From Saprospirales bacterium (lineage in GTDB: Bacteria > Bacteroidota > Bacteroidia > Chitinophagales > Saprospiraceae), in the NCBI GenBank assembly GCA_024642645.1, contig JAHEAS010000039.1, forward strand, positions 1-11,975: a stretch of DNA of 11,975 nucleotides, in the 5' to 3' direction. Position numbers and translations under genes: made by a program. Position 1 is the stretch's first letter, and each line of letters starts with the position of its first letter. The notes beneath the pieces are model-generated. The model was given only the letters and a program-made list of their open reading frames with translations, was not told the origin of the DNA and did not search any database. Positions 1 through 5,914 of the stretch are shown in pieces.

Positions 1-414
1 GGCAATGACTTCAAGACCATGGTCAGGGAGCTGTCCTTCCATTACCCCATGCTTTTCACCTGCGCCCTCAATTGGTTCAAGGTGCAAAACAAAACGGGCT
101 ATTTCACCCATATCGAGGGTGACCATGCCGACGAAATGGAGACTAGTGTGATGCTGGAAATTCAGCCAAACTTACTGCTACCACTGGCAGAAGCAGGGGA
201 TGGTTTTGATAAAAAATGGAAGTTTAAAGCGATGAAGGAAGGTTGGGTGAGTGCACAGCGGGAGTGGACGAAGGTGTCAAAAGATACGGGTGTCGGTAAT
301 CCCTATGAGTCAACTGCTGAAAATGGCCGCCGATACTTGGATGCTGTGGTGACCAAGGTCAGCGATTTTTTTGTAGAGCTGGCAGAGACACCAAGGGAGG
401 ATTTTTATAGTTGA
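1..414 (+). CDS. Creatininase family protein, C-terminal part (cut by window start)
   Basis: The frame is open from base 1, so the ATG at 19 is probably internal and the gene starts outside the window. The visible 137 residues carry the GDHADEMETSVML segment, which matches the D-H-A-x-x-x-E-T-S region of the creatininase / creatinine amidohydrolase family. It is followed by a GVGNPYESTAENGRRYLDAV stretch, also typical of the C-terminal part of bacterial members. The family contains metal-dependent amidohydrolases acting on cyclic or formyl amides (creatininase, FAPy deformylase, mycofactocin peptidase MftE); the substrate here cannot be told. No signal peptide can be judged because the N-terminus is missing. 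It converges with the minus-strand anti-sigma-like gene, with 31 bases between the two stop codons and no clear terminator. The family call is secure; the specific activity is not. Confidence 0.85.
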   Translation, partial: GNDFKTMVRELSFHYPMLFTCALNWFKVQNKTGYFTHIEGDHADEMETSVMLEIQPNLLLPLAEAGDGFDKKWKFKAMKEGWVSAQREWTKVSKDTGVGNPYESTAENGRRYLDAVVTKVSDFFVELAETPREDFYS

Positions 415-445
415 AAATTGAATCCTAAATCACCTGCAACTATTT

Positions 446-805
446 TCAATATTTTCTCACTGGGTTGGCATAATAATCAGGCAGCTCTTTTCTTGCTTTT
501 AGTAAAGAGCAGAAAGGCGTGCAGTCTCCTGTGTTGACCAAATCTTCCAAGAATGTAGGTGAAGGCTCAGTATCGAAAGCTACGCTGGGGCCTTTAGATA
601 GGTCGTTTGCGAAGTAAACCCCAGCACTTAGTACCAGCATGGCCGCTGCTGCGGTCAGCCAGCGCATAACTACAACCCGGCCCTGCCGTTTCTTGCCCTC
701 ATCCAATCGGTGCTCCAATTTTTGCCACGAACGGGAGGAAGGTTGCACGGTAAGCTTTTCGCTACCTTCTCGAAATGCTGTGAAAATGTCTTTTTGAGCG
801 TTCAT
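446..805 (-). CDS. Single-TM probable anti-sigma factor / sigma-operon membrane protein
   Basis: 119 residues with an ATG at 805, starting 53 bases after the stop of the ECF sigma gene on the same strand, so the two are probably one operon. About 45 soluble residues (with a W-x-x-L-E-x-x-L-D segment near 27-35) lead into one hydrophobic segment at about 44-66 (WLTAAAAMLVLSAGVYFA). A roughly 50-residue tail follows that would lie in the periplasm. This is the layout of the short membrane proteins found after ECF sigma factors in Bacteroidota, and I infer that the N-terminal part binds and holds the sigma factor. It lacks the zinc-binding H-x3-C-x2-C motif of classic anti-sigma domains, so the call rests on position and topology. 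The tail has two cysteines (C95, C99, spaced C-x3-C) that could be redox sensitive. No FecR-like periplasmic domain is present. Confidence 0.6.
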   Translation of the reverse strand: MNAQKDIFTAFREGSEKLTVQPSSRSWQKLEHRLDEGKKRQGRVVVMRWLTAAAAMLVLSAGVYFANDLSKGPSVAFDTEPSPTFLEDLVNTGDCTPFCSLLKARKELPDYYANPVRKY

Positions 806-858
806 TGCTTTTTTATTTTGGACTATTTCAAATCTATGGTTTAATAAACACCAATACT

Positions 859-1398
859 TTAACTTCCTACTATCCCCAAACGCTTTTTCACCAATTCTTC
901 CATCCGGTTTTTAGCCAAAATCAATTGTGATTTGGAGGTGTTGATGCTGATGCCCAGTTCTTCGGCGATTTCCCGGTGCTTGTAGCCTTCCACTACATAT
1001 AGGTTGAAGACCGTTCGATATCCAGGAGGCAATTCATCAAGCAGCCCTAGAATATTTTCAGATTCTAATTTGTCCACCACCGTTGGCTCTTCTCCGAGGT
1101 CAATGTTAGGGTTGATTTCCTCGGCGTACTTGAAAGGGTTGGACTTGCGCAGGTACATCAGGCTTTCATTAATCATGATGCGGCGCACCCATCCTTCGAA
1201 GCTGCCATCACCGTTGAACATGTCAATTTTTGTCAATACTTTGAAAAAGCCTTCCACCATTACATCTTCTGCTTCTGACAGGTCGTGGACGTATCTTCTA
1301 CATACACCAAGCATCACCGGAGCATGGCGCTCGTAAAGTAGCTTTTGCGCTCGTCTATCCTGTCGTTTGCAGGCGGCTATTAGGTCTTTTTCAGTCAA
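859..1398 (-). CDS. ECF-type RNA polymerase sigma-70 factor
   Basis: 179 residues. Sigma region 2 lies at about 20-85: the segment around DLSEAEDVMVEGFFKVL, then a tryptophan-containing stretch (FEGWVRRIMINESLMYLRK) that melts and reads the -10 element. Region 4, at about 120-170, has the helix-turn-helix (LPPGYRTVFNLYVVEGYKHREIAEELG and the recognition helix after it). Regions 1.1 and 3 are absent, as in all ECF factors. The start appears to be TTG at 1398: an in-frame stop lies two codons upstream (TGA at 1404-1402), no ATG lies between, and MTEKDLIAACKRQ is a normal ECF N-terminus. An 11-codon ATG reading frame (1430-1395) ends across this start. A -7 element on the minus strand at 1467-1460 would give a leader of about 55 bases. 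The regulon cannot be predicted; the downstream membrane protein is the likely anti-sigma partner. Confidence 0.93.
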   Translation of the reverse strand: MTEKDLIAACKRQDRRAQKLLYERHAPVMLGVCRRYVHDLSEAEDVMVEGFFKVLTKIDMFNGDGSFEGWVRRIMINESLMYLRKSNPFKYAEEINPNIDLGEEPTVVDKLESENILGLLDELPPGYRTVFNLYVVEGYKHREIAEELGISINTSKSQLILAKNRMEELVKKRLGIVGS

Positions 1399-1459
1399 TC
1401 GTCAGTAGATAGTTCGTGCTGCCAAGGCATCGTTTTCGATGGGATTAACGACGTCCAGA

Positions 1460-1467
1460 CAAAAGTA
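1460..1467 (-). promoter_or_regulatory. Predicted -7 element of the ECF sigma gene
   Basis: Read on the minus strand this is TACTTTTG, an exact match to the Bacteroidota -7 consensus TAnnTTTG. It lies about 60 bases ahead of the TTG start of the sigma gene. I see no good TTTG -33 element at the expected distance, so the promoter may be weak or need an activator. Confidence 0.45.
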
Positions 1468-1550
1468 AAGATGCGGTAAAATTCCTTTTTGGTGGAAACG
1501 AATTGCCATAAACATGAGTTTGTAAACTTATCCAGTGAGTTACATAGCCT

Positions 1551-1578
1551 TTTGATTTTGCCTTGTTTCCTATCTTTG
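1551..1578 (+). promoter_or_regulatory. Predicted promoter of the VOC gene
   Basis: TATCTTTG at 1571-1578 is an exact -7 match (TAnnTTTG), and a TTTG at 1551-1554 could be the -33 box with a slightly short 16-base spacer. The ATG at 1596 is only 17 bases after the -7 box, so the transcript would have a leader of about 10 bases. This also argues for starting the gene at 1596 rather than at the TTG at 1563, which lies upstream of the -7 box. Confidence 0.55.
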
Positions 1579-1595
1579 CGAAACTTTTTGTAAAA

Positions 1596-1979
1596 ATGCG
1601 AATCGAACACCTTGCAATTTGGGCTAAAAACATCGATTTACTTCGGTCTTTTTACGAGGAATATTTCAAATGCCAGGCTAGTGAGCGTTATTTCAACCCT
1701 ACCAAAAATTTCCAATCTTATTTTCTCTCTTTTGAAAGCGGCTGTCGATTGGAGCTGATGCAACGGCCCGAAATCCCAGACTCTAAAAACGGAAGAGAGG
1801 CCATAGGGATTACGCATTTCGCCGTTTCAGCTGGGAGTGAATCGGGTGTAAATGCCCTGACCGAACACCTCCGAGCGGACGGTCATCGGGTAGTGGGAGA
1901 GCCAAGGTGGACGGGCGACGGCTACTATGAAAGCGTGGTATTGGATCCTGAGGGGAATCGGATTGAGATTACCTTTTAA
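1596..1979 (+). CDS. VOC / glyoxalase-fold metalloprotein
   Basis: 127 residues from the ATG at 1596. An upstream TTG at 1563 would add 11 residues (FPIFAKLFVK) but lies ahead of the predicted -7 box and is not part of the fold. The protein is two beta-alpha-beta-beta-beta modules, the vicinal oxygen chelate fold of glyoxalase I, dioxygenases and fosfomycin/bleomycin resistance proteins. The four positions that bind metal in glyoxalase I are present: H5 (IEHLAIW), E53 (RLELMQ), H74 (GITHFAVS) and E124 (NRIEITF), so it is probably an active metalloenzyme. The DPEGNRIEI ending is the usual family signature. The substrate cannot be assigned: lactoylglutathione lyase and unassigned VOC lyases are both possible. 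It is transcribed alone and divergently from the ECF sigma gene, sharing a gap of about 200 bases. Confidence 0.88.
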   Translation: MRIEHLAIWAKNIDLLRSFYEEYFKCQASERYFNPTKNFQSYFLSFESGCRLELMQRPEIPDSKNGREAIGITHFAVSAGSESGVNALTEHLRADGHRVVGEPRWTGDGYYESVVLDPEGNRIEITF

Positions 1980-1992
1980 ACGAAAATGCTCT

Positions 1993-2018
1993 TATCTTTG
2001 AATCTTTTAATTCATTAA
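1993..2018 (+). promoter_or_regulatory. Predicted promoter and possible operator of the toxin-antitoxin pair
   Basis: TATCTTTG at 1993-2000 is an exact -7 element, 31 bases before the antitoxin ATG; no good -33 box is visible. Just downstream, TTAAT-TC-ATTAA (2007-2018) is a perfect 5-base inverted repeat around the expected transcription start. Type II antitoxins commonly repress their own promoter through such a palindrome, so this could be the operator; in AT-rich DNA the match may also be chance. Confidence 0.45.
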
Positions 2019-2031
2019 TATTCAGACGATT

Positions 2032-2250
2032 ATGAATACTGCAACATTGGCTGACAGAGAAAATTTGAAGGCTGCCCTTCGTGAATTGGTTCAAGAAGAG
2101 CCTGATTTTCTCTTGGAACTTTTGGAAAAAGTTGCCAAAGAAAAAGCAGAACTCAACAATAATCAAAAAGTAGAAAGGAAAAAGCGGATTGAAGCATTGG
2201 TCCGGAAGGATTTTGACAAATATGCCGAAGTCTTTAAAGCACTGGCATAG
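2032..2250 (+). CDS. Probable antitoxin of a Doc-type toxin-antitoxin pair
   Basis: 72 residues, strongly helical and highly charged, ending two bases before the ATG of the Doc-like toxin gene: the small upstream gene and tight spacing expected of a type II antitoxin. Residues 1-20 (MNTATLADRENLKAALRELV) could form an N-terminal dimer or DNA-binding segment. The middle is a long amphipathic helix rich in E and K. The last 13 residues (DFDKYAEVFKALA) form an acidic, aromatic tail of the kind that in Phd-like antitoxins folds only on binding Doc. The N-terminus is not a recognisable textbook Phd domain, so the family is inferred mainly from context. The antitoxin reading frame is intact although its toxin partner is broken. 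Confidence 0.65.
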   Translation: MNTATLADRENLKAALRELVQEEPDFLLELLEKVAKEKAELNNNQKVERKKRIEALVRKDFDKYAEVFKALA

Positions 2251-2252
2251 CT

Positions 2253-2636
2253 ATGGAAATCCCAATCAAAGCTGATATAATTCAAATTAATGAGTTGGCC
2301 ATTGAAGAGCATGGTGGCAATTTCGTTCCCCCCTGCAATTTCTTGAATGAAAACTCACTTGATTATATGTTGGAAGCGGTAAATGCTGACATTTTTAGTG
2401 AACCAATGTACCCCTCGATTTCCGAAAAGGCTGCATTTTATATGTTCAGCATCGTGACTGGCCATCTTTTTCAAGATGGAAATAAGAGGACAGGTCTTGA
2501 GACTGCCCTGCTTTTTCTTGGCCTCAACGATTTCAGACTTTGTGATGACCTATCTCAAGTTGCAGCCTCTAATGGGAAACTTATTCCTGCCTCTAATGGG
2601 ACTTCGAATAAAATTTTAGAGAATTTTACAATATAG
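2253..2636 (+). CDS. doc: Doc-type (Fic superfamily) toxin, truncated by an amber stop
   Basis: 127 residues up to a TAG at 2634-2636. The N-terminal half follows the death-on-curing family: EEHGGNFVPP near 18-27, the YPSISEKAAFYMFSIVTG helix, then the active-site motif HLFQDGNKRT at 71-80, matching H-x-F-x-[DN]-[AG]-N-K-R. The studied Doc proteins phosphorylate EF-Tu and stop translation. The gene is probably damaged. The amber codon falls in the last part of the fold (ILENFTI-stop), and the same frame continues past it with LASGIISIEESSAWFYQNL, which is what the Doc C-terminus (a short A-x-G loop and final helix) should look like. A 24-base tandem duplication (2565-2612) also lies just upstream in the coding region. 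Activity is doubtful; the motif residues themselves are intact. Start at 2253 fits the family N-terminus and the 2-base gap to the antitoxin. Confidence 0.82.
   Translation: MEIPIKADIIQINELAIEEHGGNFVPPCNFLNENSLDYMLEAVNADIFSEPMYPSISEKAAFYMFSIVTGHLFQDGNKRTGLETALLFLGLNDFRLCDDLSQVAASNGKLIPASNGTSNKILENFTI
2565..2612 (+). repeat. 24-base tandem duplication in the toxin gene
   Basis: GCCTCTAATGGGA occurs at 2565-2577 and again at 2589-2601, exactly 24 bases (8 codons) apart, giving AASNGKLIPASNG in the protein. The second halves of the two units have diverged. The period is a multiple of three, so the frame is kept. It sits in the part of the toxin between the active-site helix and the C-terminal helix. 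Confidence 0.7.
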
Positions 2637-2732
2637 TTAGCCTCTGGTATCATATCGATTGAAGAATCTAGCGCATGGTTTTATCAAAACCTCTGTTCTA
2701 ATGAACCCACAGAGATACCTATTTTGGAATAA
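2637..2732 (+). pseudogene. Detached C-terminal end of the Doc-like toxin
   Basis: In the same frame as the toxin, 31 sense codons follow its amber stop before a TAA at 2730-2732, reading LASGIISIEESSAWFYQNL and then a polar tail. The ASG...S(I/L)EE...W pattern matches the last helix of Doc proteins. There is no start codon or ribosome-binding site for independent translation, so this stretch is only useful by stop suppression, or is a remnant of the intact gene. A single base change at the TAG would restore a toxin of about 159 residues. Confidence 0.65.
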
Positions 2733-2740
2733 CAATATGG

Positions 2741-2758
2741 CAATTCAACAATTCAACA
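2741..2758 (+). repeat. Tandem octamer abutting the lysA start codon
   Basis: Two perfect copies of CAATTCAA (2741-2748, 2749-2756) are followed by CA at 2757-2758 and then the ATG at 2759, so a third partial unit (CAATG) contains the start codon. The same octamer design in the same register precedes valS (10324-10349). The leader is C/A/T-rich, has no Shine-Dalgarno sequence and should be unstructured. Confidence 0.8.
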
Positions 2759-4015
2759 ATGATTTTAAAAGACAACCACTACCATCTTACCAACGGCGTT
2801 GACCCGTTGTCCCTCGTCGAAAAGTACGGTACGCCGCTTTACGTTTATGACACCGCCATCATTGAGCGGCAATACAAACGACTAGCTAGTGCCTTCACGG
2901 TTCCAAATCTTCGCATCAATTACGCCTGCAAGGCCAACACCAATATCAACATCATGCGGTTGCTGAACAAACTTGGCGCTGGCCTCGATGCCGTTTCCAT
3001 TCAGGAAGTAGAGCTAGGCATCATGTCGGGGTACCTGCCGCAGAACATCACTTTTACCCCCAACAGTGTTTCTATCGACGAAATAAAGACGGCCCTCAAA
3101 CTCGGCGTTCGTATCAATATTGACAGCATCAGCATCTTGGAACAATTCGGAATGGAACATCCAGAGGTTCCAGTGGGCATCCGAATCAACCCGCACATTA
3201 TGGCAGGCGGCAACACCAAGATTTCCACGGGACACATTGACTCCAAATTCGGCATCAGCATCCACCAGCTGCCGCATGTTTTCAAGGTCATTGAAACGAC
3301 AGGAATCAAAATTGACGGACTGCACATGCACACGGGCAGCGACATTCTTGATGCCAATGCTTTCCTCCTCGCTGCCGACATTTTGATGAATGCCGCCAGT
3401 AATTTTAAGTACCTCGAATACATGGATTTTGGCAGTGGCTTCAAAGTGCCTTACAAAGATGAGGATATTGAAACCGATATCGAAGAAGTAGGAGAGCGCA
3501 TTTCAGAACGTTTCAACCAGTTCTGCAAGGAATATGGCCGAGAACTGACACTGGTATTCGAGCCGGGAAAGTTCCTTGTGAGCCAGGCCGGGTATTTTTT
3601 CGTGCGGGCAACTGTGGTGAAACCCACGCCAAGTACAGTGTTCATTGGCGTGGACTCTGGTCTGAACCACCTCATCCGACCCATGATGTACGGCAGCTAC
3701 CACCGCATCGAAAATATCAGCTACCCGCAGGGTAAGCCAAGGTTTTATACGGTAGTCGGCAATATTTGCGAGACGGACACTTTTGGTTCCAATCGCAAGA
3801 TTGCCAGTGTGGAAGAGGGCGATGTACTTGGCATGTTCAACGCCGGGGCATATGGGTTTTCAATGGCCAGCAATTACAACTCCCGGTTCCGCCCTGCCGA
3901 GGTGATGGTTCATGCTGGAAAAGACTTCCTTATTCGCAAACGGGAAACCATGCAAGACATTTTGCGTAATCAAGTGGAAGCAAATTTCGAGGAGCAGCTG
4001 GTGAAAGCTGGTTGA
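2759..4015 (+). CDS. lysA: Diaminopimelate decarboxylase
   Basis: Cytoplasmic PLP enzyme converting meso-diaminopimelate to L-lysine and CO2, the last step of lysine synthesis. 418 residues, normal for the family. The N-terminal alanine-racemase-like barrel holds the PLP lysine K58 in NYACKANTN and the HTGSD motif near 196-200. The phosphate-binding EPGKFLV segment lies near 270. The C-terminal beta domain has ICETDTF, with the cysteine donated to the partner subunit's active site, and GAYGFSMASNYNSRFRPAEV, a family signature. The ATG at 2759 gives a normal N-terminus (an NGVDPLSLVEKYGTPLYVYD start) and is placed right after the octamer repeat. The gene follows the toxin remnant by 26 bases, and the only -7-like sequence upstream (TATTTTGG in 2719-2726) is imperfect, so the promoter is uncertain. 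The next gene, a lipoprotein, starts 45 bases downstream. Confidence 0.96.
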   Translation: MILKDNHYHLTNGVDPLSLVEKYGTPLYVYDTAIIERQYKRLASAFTVPNLRINYACKANTNINIMRLLNKLGAGLDAVSIQEVELGIMSGYLPQNITFTPNSVSIDEIKTALKLGVRINIDSISILEQFGMEHPEVPVGIRINPHIMAGGNTKISTGHIDSKFGISIHQLPHVFKVIETTGIKIDGLHMHTGSDILDANAFLLAADILMNAASNFKYLEYMDFGSGFKVPYKDEDIETDIEEVGERISERFNQFCKEYGRELTLVFEPGKFLVSQAGYFFVRATVVKPTPSTVFIGVDSGLNHLIRPMMYGSYHRIENISYPQGKPRFYTVVGNICETDTFGSNRKIASVEEGDVLGMFNAGAYGFSMASNYNSRFRPAEVMVHAGKDFLIRKRETMQDILRNQVEANFEEQLVKAG

Positions 4016-4060
4016 TTCTCCTTTTTTGACCAAAATTAATCCAATCAACAGTTAAAGAAA

Positions 4061-4747
4061 ATGACACACGCAAAACAGTTTTTTATTCTTATTTTGTTGA
4101 CAATCAATCTGTTGGCTTGCAAGAATGAGCCAGCCGACGCTACATCAGAAGCTAATGCAGAAAGAGCGGAGGACACTCGTCAAAAAATAGATAGTTTGGC
4201 AATTGACCCTGCTCAGACTACCCAAATTGAAGCTCCAGCATCAGCAAAACCTATCAGTACCATCAGCAAAGAGCAGATTTTATTGAAAGACGCCACCCAA
4301 ATCGCCCTTCCAAAGGAAGACGACAAATCGAGCATGGTGATTTTCTTCGCAACGCCAGCGGCAAAATCGCCTGAATCAACGGCACTTTCCACTGATGGTC
4401 TGATTCAATCCACCCGCCTCACCCGTACACTTGCACAGGCGGGGCTAACAGTAATCTGGGTAGAAGGAAATACTGGGATGCAGACTGGGCTTGGAGTAGC
4501 CAAGGAAAATCAGGCTGAGTTTAACTTGATAGACCCTAAAACGGCTGGAGAAACCTTGAAATCCATTGTCCACAACTACATGGGTAAAAAAACTTTGGTG
4601 GTGGCCAGTCCGGCGATGCTATCAGAACTGTTGGTTCAATTGGCTGGTAAAAAGGTAGTCGATGTCCCGAATTCCTATGCTCCCGTGCTTTATTTTGCCA
4701 AGGTTCGTGGCATGGGCGATGCTGATATCATGGAGCTCAGCTATTAA
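4061..4747 (+). CDS. Lipoprotein with a degenerate histidine-phosphatase-like domain
   Basis: 228 residues. The N-terminus is a lipoprotein signal: basic start, hydrophobic run FFILILLTINLLA, lipobox LLAC with C20 as the lipidated residue. Residues 21-70 are a polar linker. Residues 88-228 run in the same order as the histidine phosphatase (phosphoglycerate mutase-like) fold: strand SMVIFFATPA where active members have the RH(G/A) motif, then LSTDGLIQSTRLTRTLAQAGLTVIW, like the LSxxGxxQAxxLAxxL helix. NTGMQTG stands where R-T-x-x-T is expected, KTLVVASPAMLSELLVQLAG where active enzymes have VVGHSN, and the end is YFAKVRGMGDADIMELSY. Both catalytic histidines and the nearby arginines are missing, so I infer a non-catalytic relative, perhaps a binding protein. 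The family match is by eye from motif order; a lipoprotein of unknown fold is the alternative. Confidence 0.65.
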   Translation: MTHAKQFFILILLTINLLACKNEPADATSEANAERAEDTRQKIDSLAIDPAQTTQIEAPASAKPISTISKEQILLKDATQIALPKEDDKSSMVIFFATPAAKSPESTALSTDGLIQSTRLTRTLAQAGLTVIWVEGNTGMQTGLGVAKENQAEFNLIDPKTAGETLKSIVHNYMGKKTLVVASPAMLSELLVQLAGKKVVDVPNSYAPVLYFAKVRGMGDADIMELSY

Positions 4748-4766
4748 AAAAAATCCATTTCTTTTG

Positions 4767-4859
4767 ATGCCTTTCGGGCAATGTCGATGTAAATTGGGGC
4801 TTTAAAATGACCTAAGGCAGCATCAACTTGCACGAAAGGCATTTGTTTTTGTGCAAGTT
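4767..4859 (+). other. Overlapping inverted repeats between lipoprotein and DUF1080 genes
   Basis: Stem A pairs 4767-4781 (ATGCCTTTCGGGCAA) with 4828-4842 (14 of 15 positions complementary) and is followed by TTTGTTTTT at 4842-4850. This is terminator-like but has a 46-base loop. Stem B pairs 4825-4833 (AACTTGCAC) with 4851-4859 (perfect, 17-base loop) and is followed, after 7 bases, by six T residues at 4867-4872. Bases 4828-4833 are in both stems, so they cannot form together. Stem A could end transcription from the lipoprotein gene; a regulatory switch for the next gene is possible but unproven. Otherwise the 148-base gap holds no gene and no clear promoter. Confidence 0.5.
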
Positions 4860-4895
4860 CGAGGCGTTTTTTAGTGAAAAATTGAATGCTTAACT

Positions 4896-5723
4896 ATGAA
4901 TCCACTTTCCCTACTTTCCTTTTTGCTGGTTTTTACATTTCAAAACCCAACCACTGAGGACGTTATCCTTCTACCTGAATCATTCATAAACACTGCAGAC
5001 CCCTCGGTCCCTGAGGGTGTCGGAGTTGGTGCTCAAAAAATAAAATGCGCCAAAATGTACTTCGATGGGACAGGCAAAATGCTGCATAAAAAATGGACCT
5101 ACTGGCAAGGGCCAAGGGTTTCAGCTTCGTTGCCAATCAAATGGCCGCTAGTGGGGGACCCTGCTGGTGCTGGCGCTGTTATCAGTAGTAAAGACCCCAA
5201 CCCAAACGCCGCTAAAGGACTCTATGGCAGTGCTGACATTGTCACGAAAGATAAATTCCGTGACTTTAGGGCGCATGTTGAATTTTTCGTGCGTGTTCCC
5301 GGTGGAAATAGTGGCGTGTACCTTCAAAACCGCTACGAAATCCAAATTTTGGATGGCGACTCTACTACCCACGGCATGGCTGCCATCATCAATGAACATG
5401 CTGCACCGTACCACCTTTACAATGGCCCCGGAAAATGGAATGCCTATGATATTACCTTCCGGGCAGCCCGATTTAAAAATGGTGTTTTGTCTGAAAAGGC
5501 TCGCTGTACGGTCTATTTTAATGGGGTAAAAATTCACGAGGACCAGGAAATACAGCAGGTTTGGGGTGGCCCCAATTCCGGCATTGACGGAGGGAACGAC
5601 GAGGGAAAAGACATCACCGACACTCCTGGCGGCCTTAAATTGCAGTCGGAGGGACATGAGGTGTTGTACCGAAACATCTGGATAAAAAAGCTGAATTTAA
5701 AAGAGTCGAGCACTGATTTTTAG
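4896..5723 (+). CDS. Secreted DUF1080 / 3-keto-disaccharide hydrolase-like protein
   Basis: 275 residues. A short hydrophobic N-terminus (MNPLSLLSFLLVFTF) suggests export, though without a clear cleavage site. Residues 105-270 match the DUF1080 domain, a concanavalin-like beta-sandwich: the F-R-D-F-R-A-H-V-E-F strand, PGGNSGVYLQNRYEIQILD, a PYHLYNGPGKWNAYDI segment, then the strand TVYFNGVKIHED and the end GGLKLQSEGHEVLYRNIWIK. The family is named after enzymes that cleave 3-keto-glycosides after oxidation of a sugar, but many members have no tested substrate. There is no GMC- or Gfo/Idh-type sugar oxidoreductase beside it to support that pathway. It follows the pseudo-phosphatase lipoprotein after a structured 148-base gap. 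The ATG at 4896 is the only start that keeps the hydrophobic N-terminus. Confidence 0.87.
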   Translation: MNPLSLLSFLLVFTFQNPTTEDVILLPESFINTADPSVPEGVGVGAQKIKCAKMYFDGTGKMLHKKWTYWQGPRVSASLPIKWPLVGDPAGAGAVISSKDPNPNAAKGLYGSADIVTKDKFRDFRAHVEFFVRVPGGNSGVYLQNRYEIQILDGDSTTHGMAAIINEHAAPYHLYNGPGKWNAYDITFRAARFKNGVLSEKARCTVYFNGVKIHEDQEIQQVWGGPNSGIDGGNDEGKDITDTPGGLKLQSEGHEVLYRNIWIKKLNLKESSTDF

Positions 5724-5914
5724 AATTGAAAATTCCTGAATTATAGTGGTCGGCTATCTTTAAAACAGCCTTGGGTTAAGTCATAATGCCTAAATATTTT
5801 GGAACTGGCACCGAGCAATTTCCAAAAAACTTGTTCAAAAAACGTGCAATGCTGTAACACGTTAAGGTGATGAATCGTCCTATAAAAACAACCTTCCACC
5901 AATCACCCAACTTT
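5724..5914 (+). promoter_or_regulatory. Intergenic region before the outer-membrane protein gene
   Basis: A 191-base gap with no gene. TATCTTTA at 5755-5762 differs from the -7 consensus at one base and could drive the downstream gene with a leader of about 150 bases; no -33 box is clear. Small inverted repeats are present, AATTC-CT-GAATT at 5731-5742 and AACGTG/CACGTT at 5841-5846 and 5858-5863 (11-base loop). They are short and may be chance. Confidence 0.3.

Noticed and set aside
1395..1610. 71-codon minus-strand frame upstream of the sigma gene
   Set aside because: Its long version overlaps the VOC promoter and 5' end and lies across the predicted sigma promoter. Only its last 11 codons could be on the sigma mRNA, and that is reported as a finding.
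2032..2732. Toxin-antitoxin pair as part of a larger mobile island
   Set aside because: No integrase, transposase, tRNA-linked repeat or flanking direct repeat is seen, and the composition differs only modestly from the neighbours.
2741..2760. CRISPR-like or iteron-like repeats
   Set aside because: Units of 7-8 bases in direct tandem with no spacers and no cas or rep genes; they are short tandem repeats.
3001..3444. 147-codon minus-strand frame inside lysA
   Set aside because: Antisense to the PLP-barrel coding region of a clear lysA; no domain, and other antisense frames overlap it in the same way.
5148..5657. 169-codon minus-strand frame inside the DUF1080 gene
   Set aside because: Shadow of a recognised family on the opposite strand; no motifs and no promoter.
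5841..5863. AACGTG/CACGTT inverted repeat ahead of the outer-membrane protein gene
   Set aside because: A 6-base stem with an 11-base loop in AT-rich DNA is easily expected by chance; no second copy or nearby regulator.
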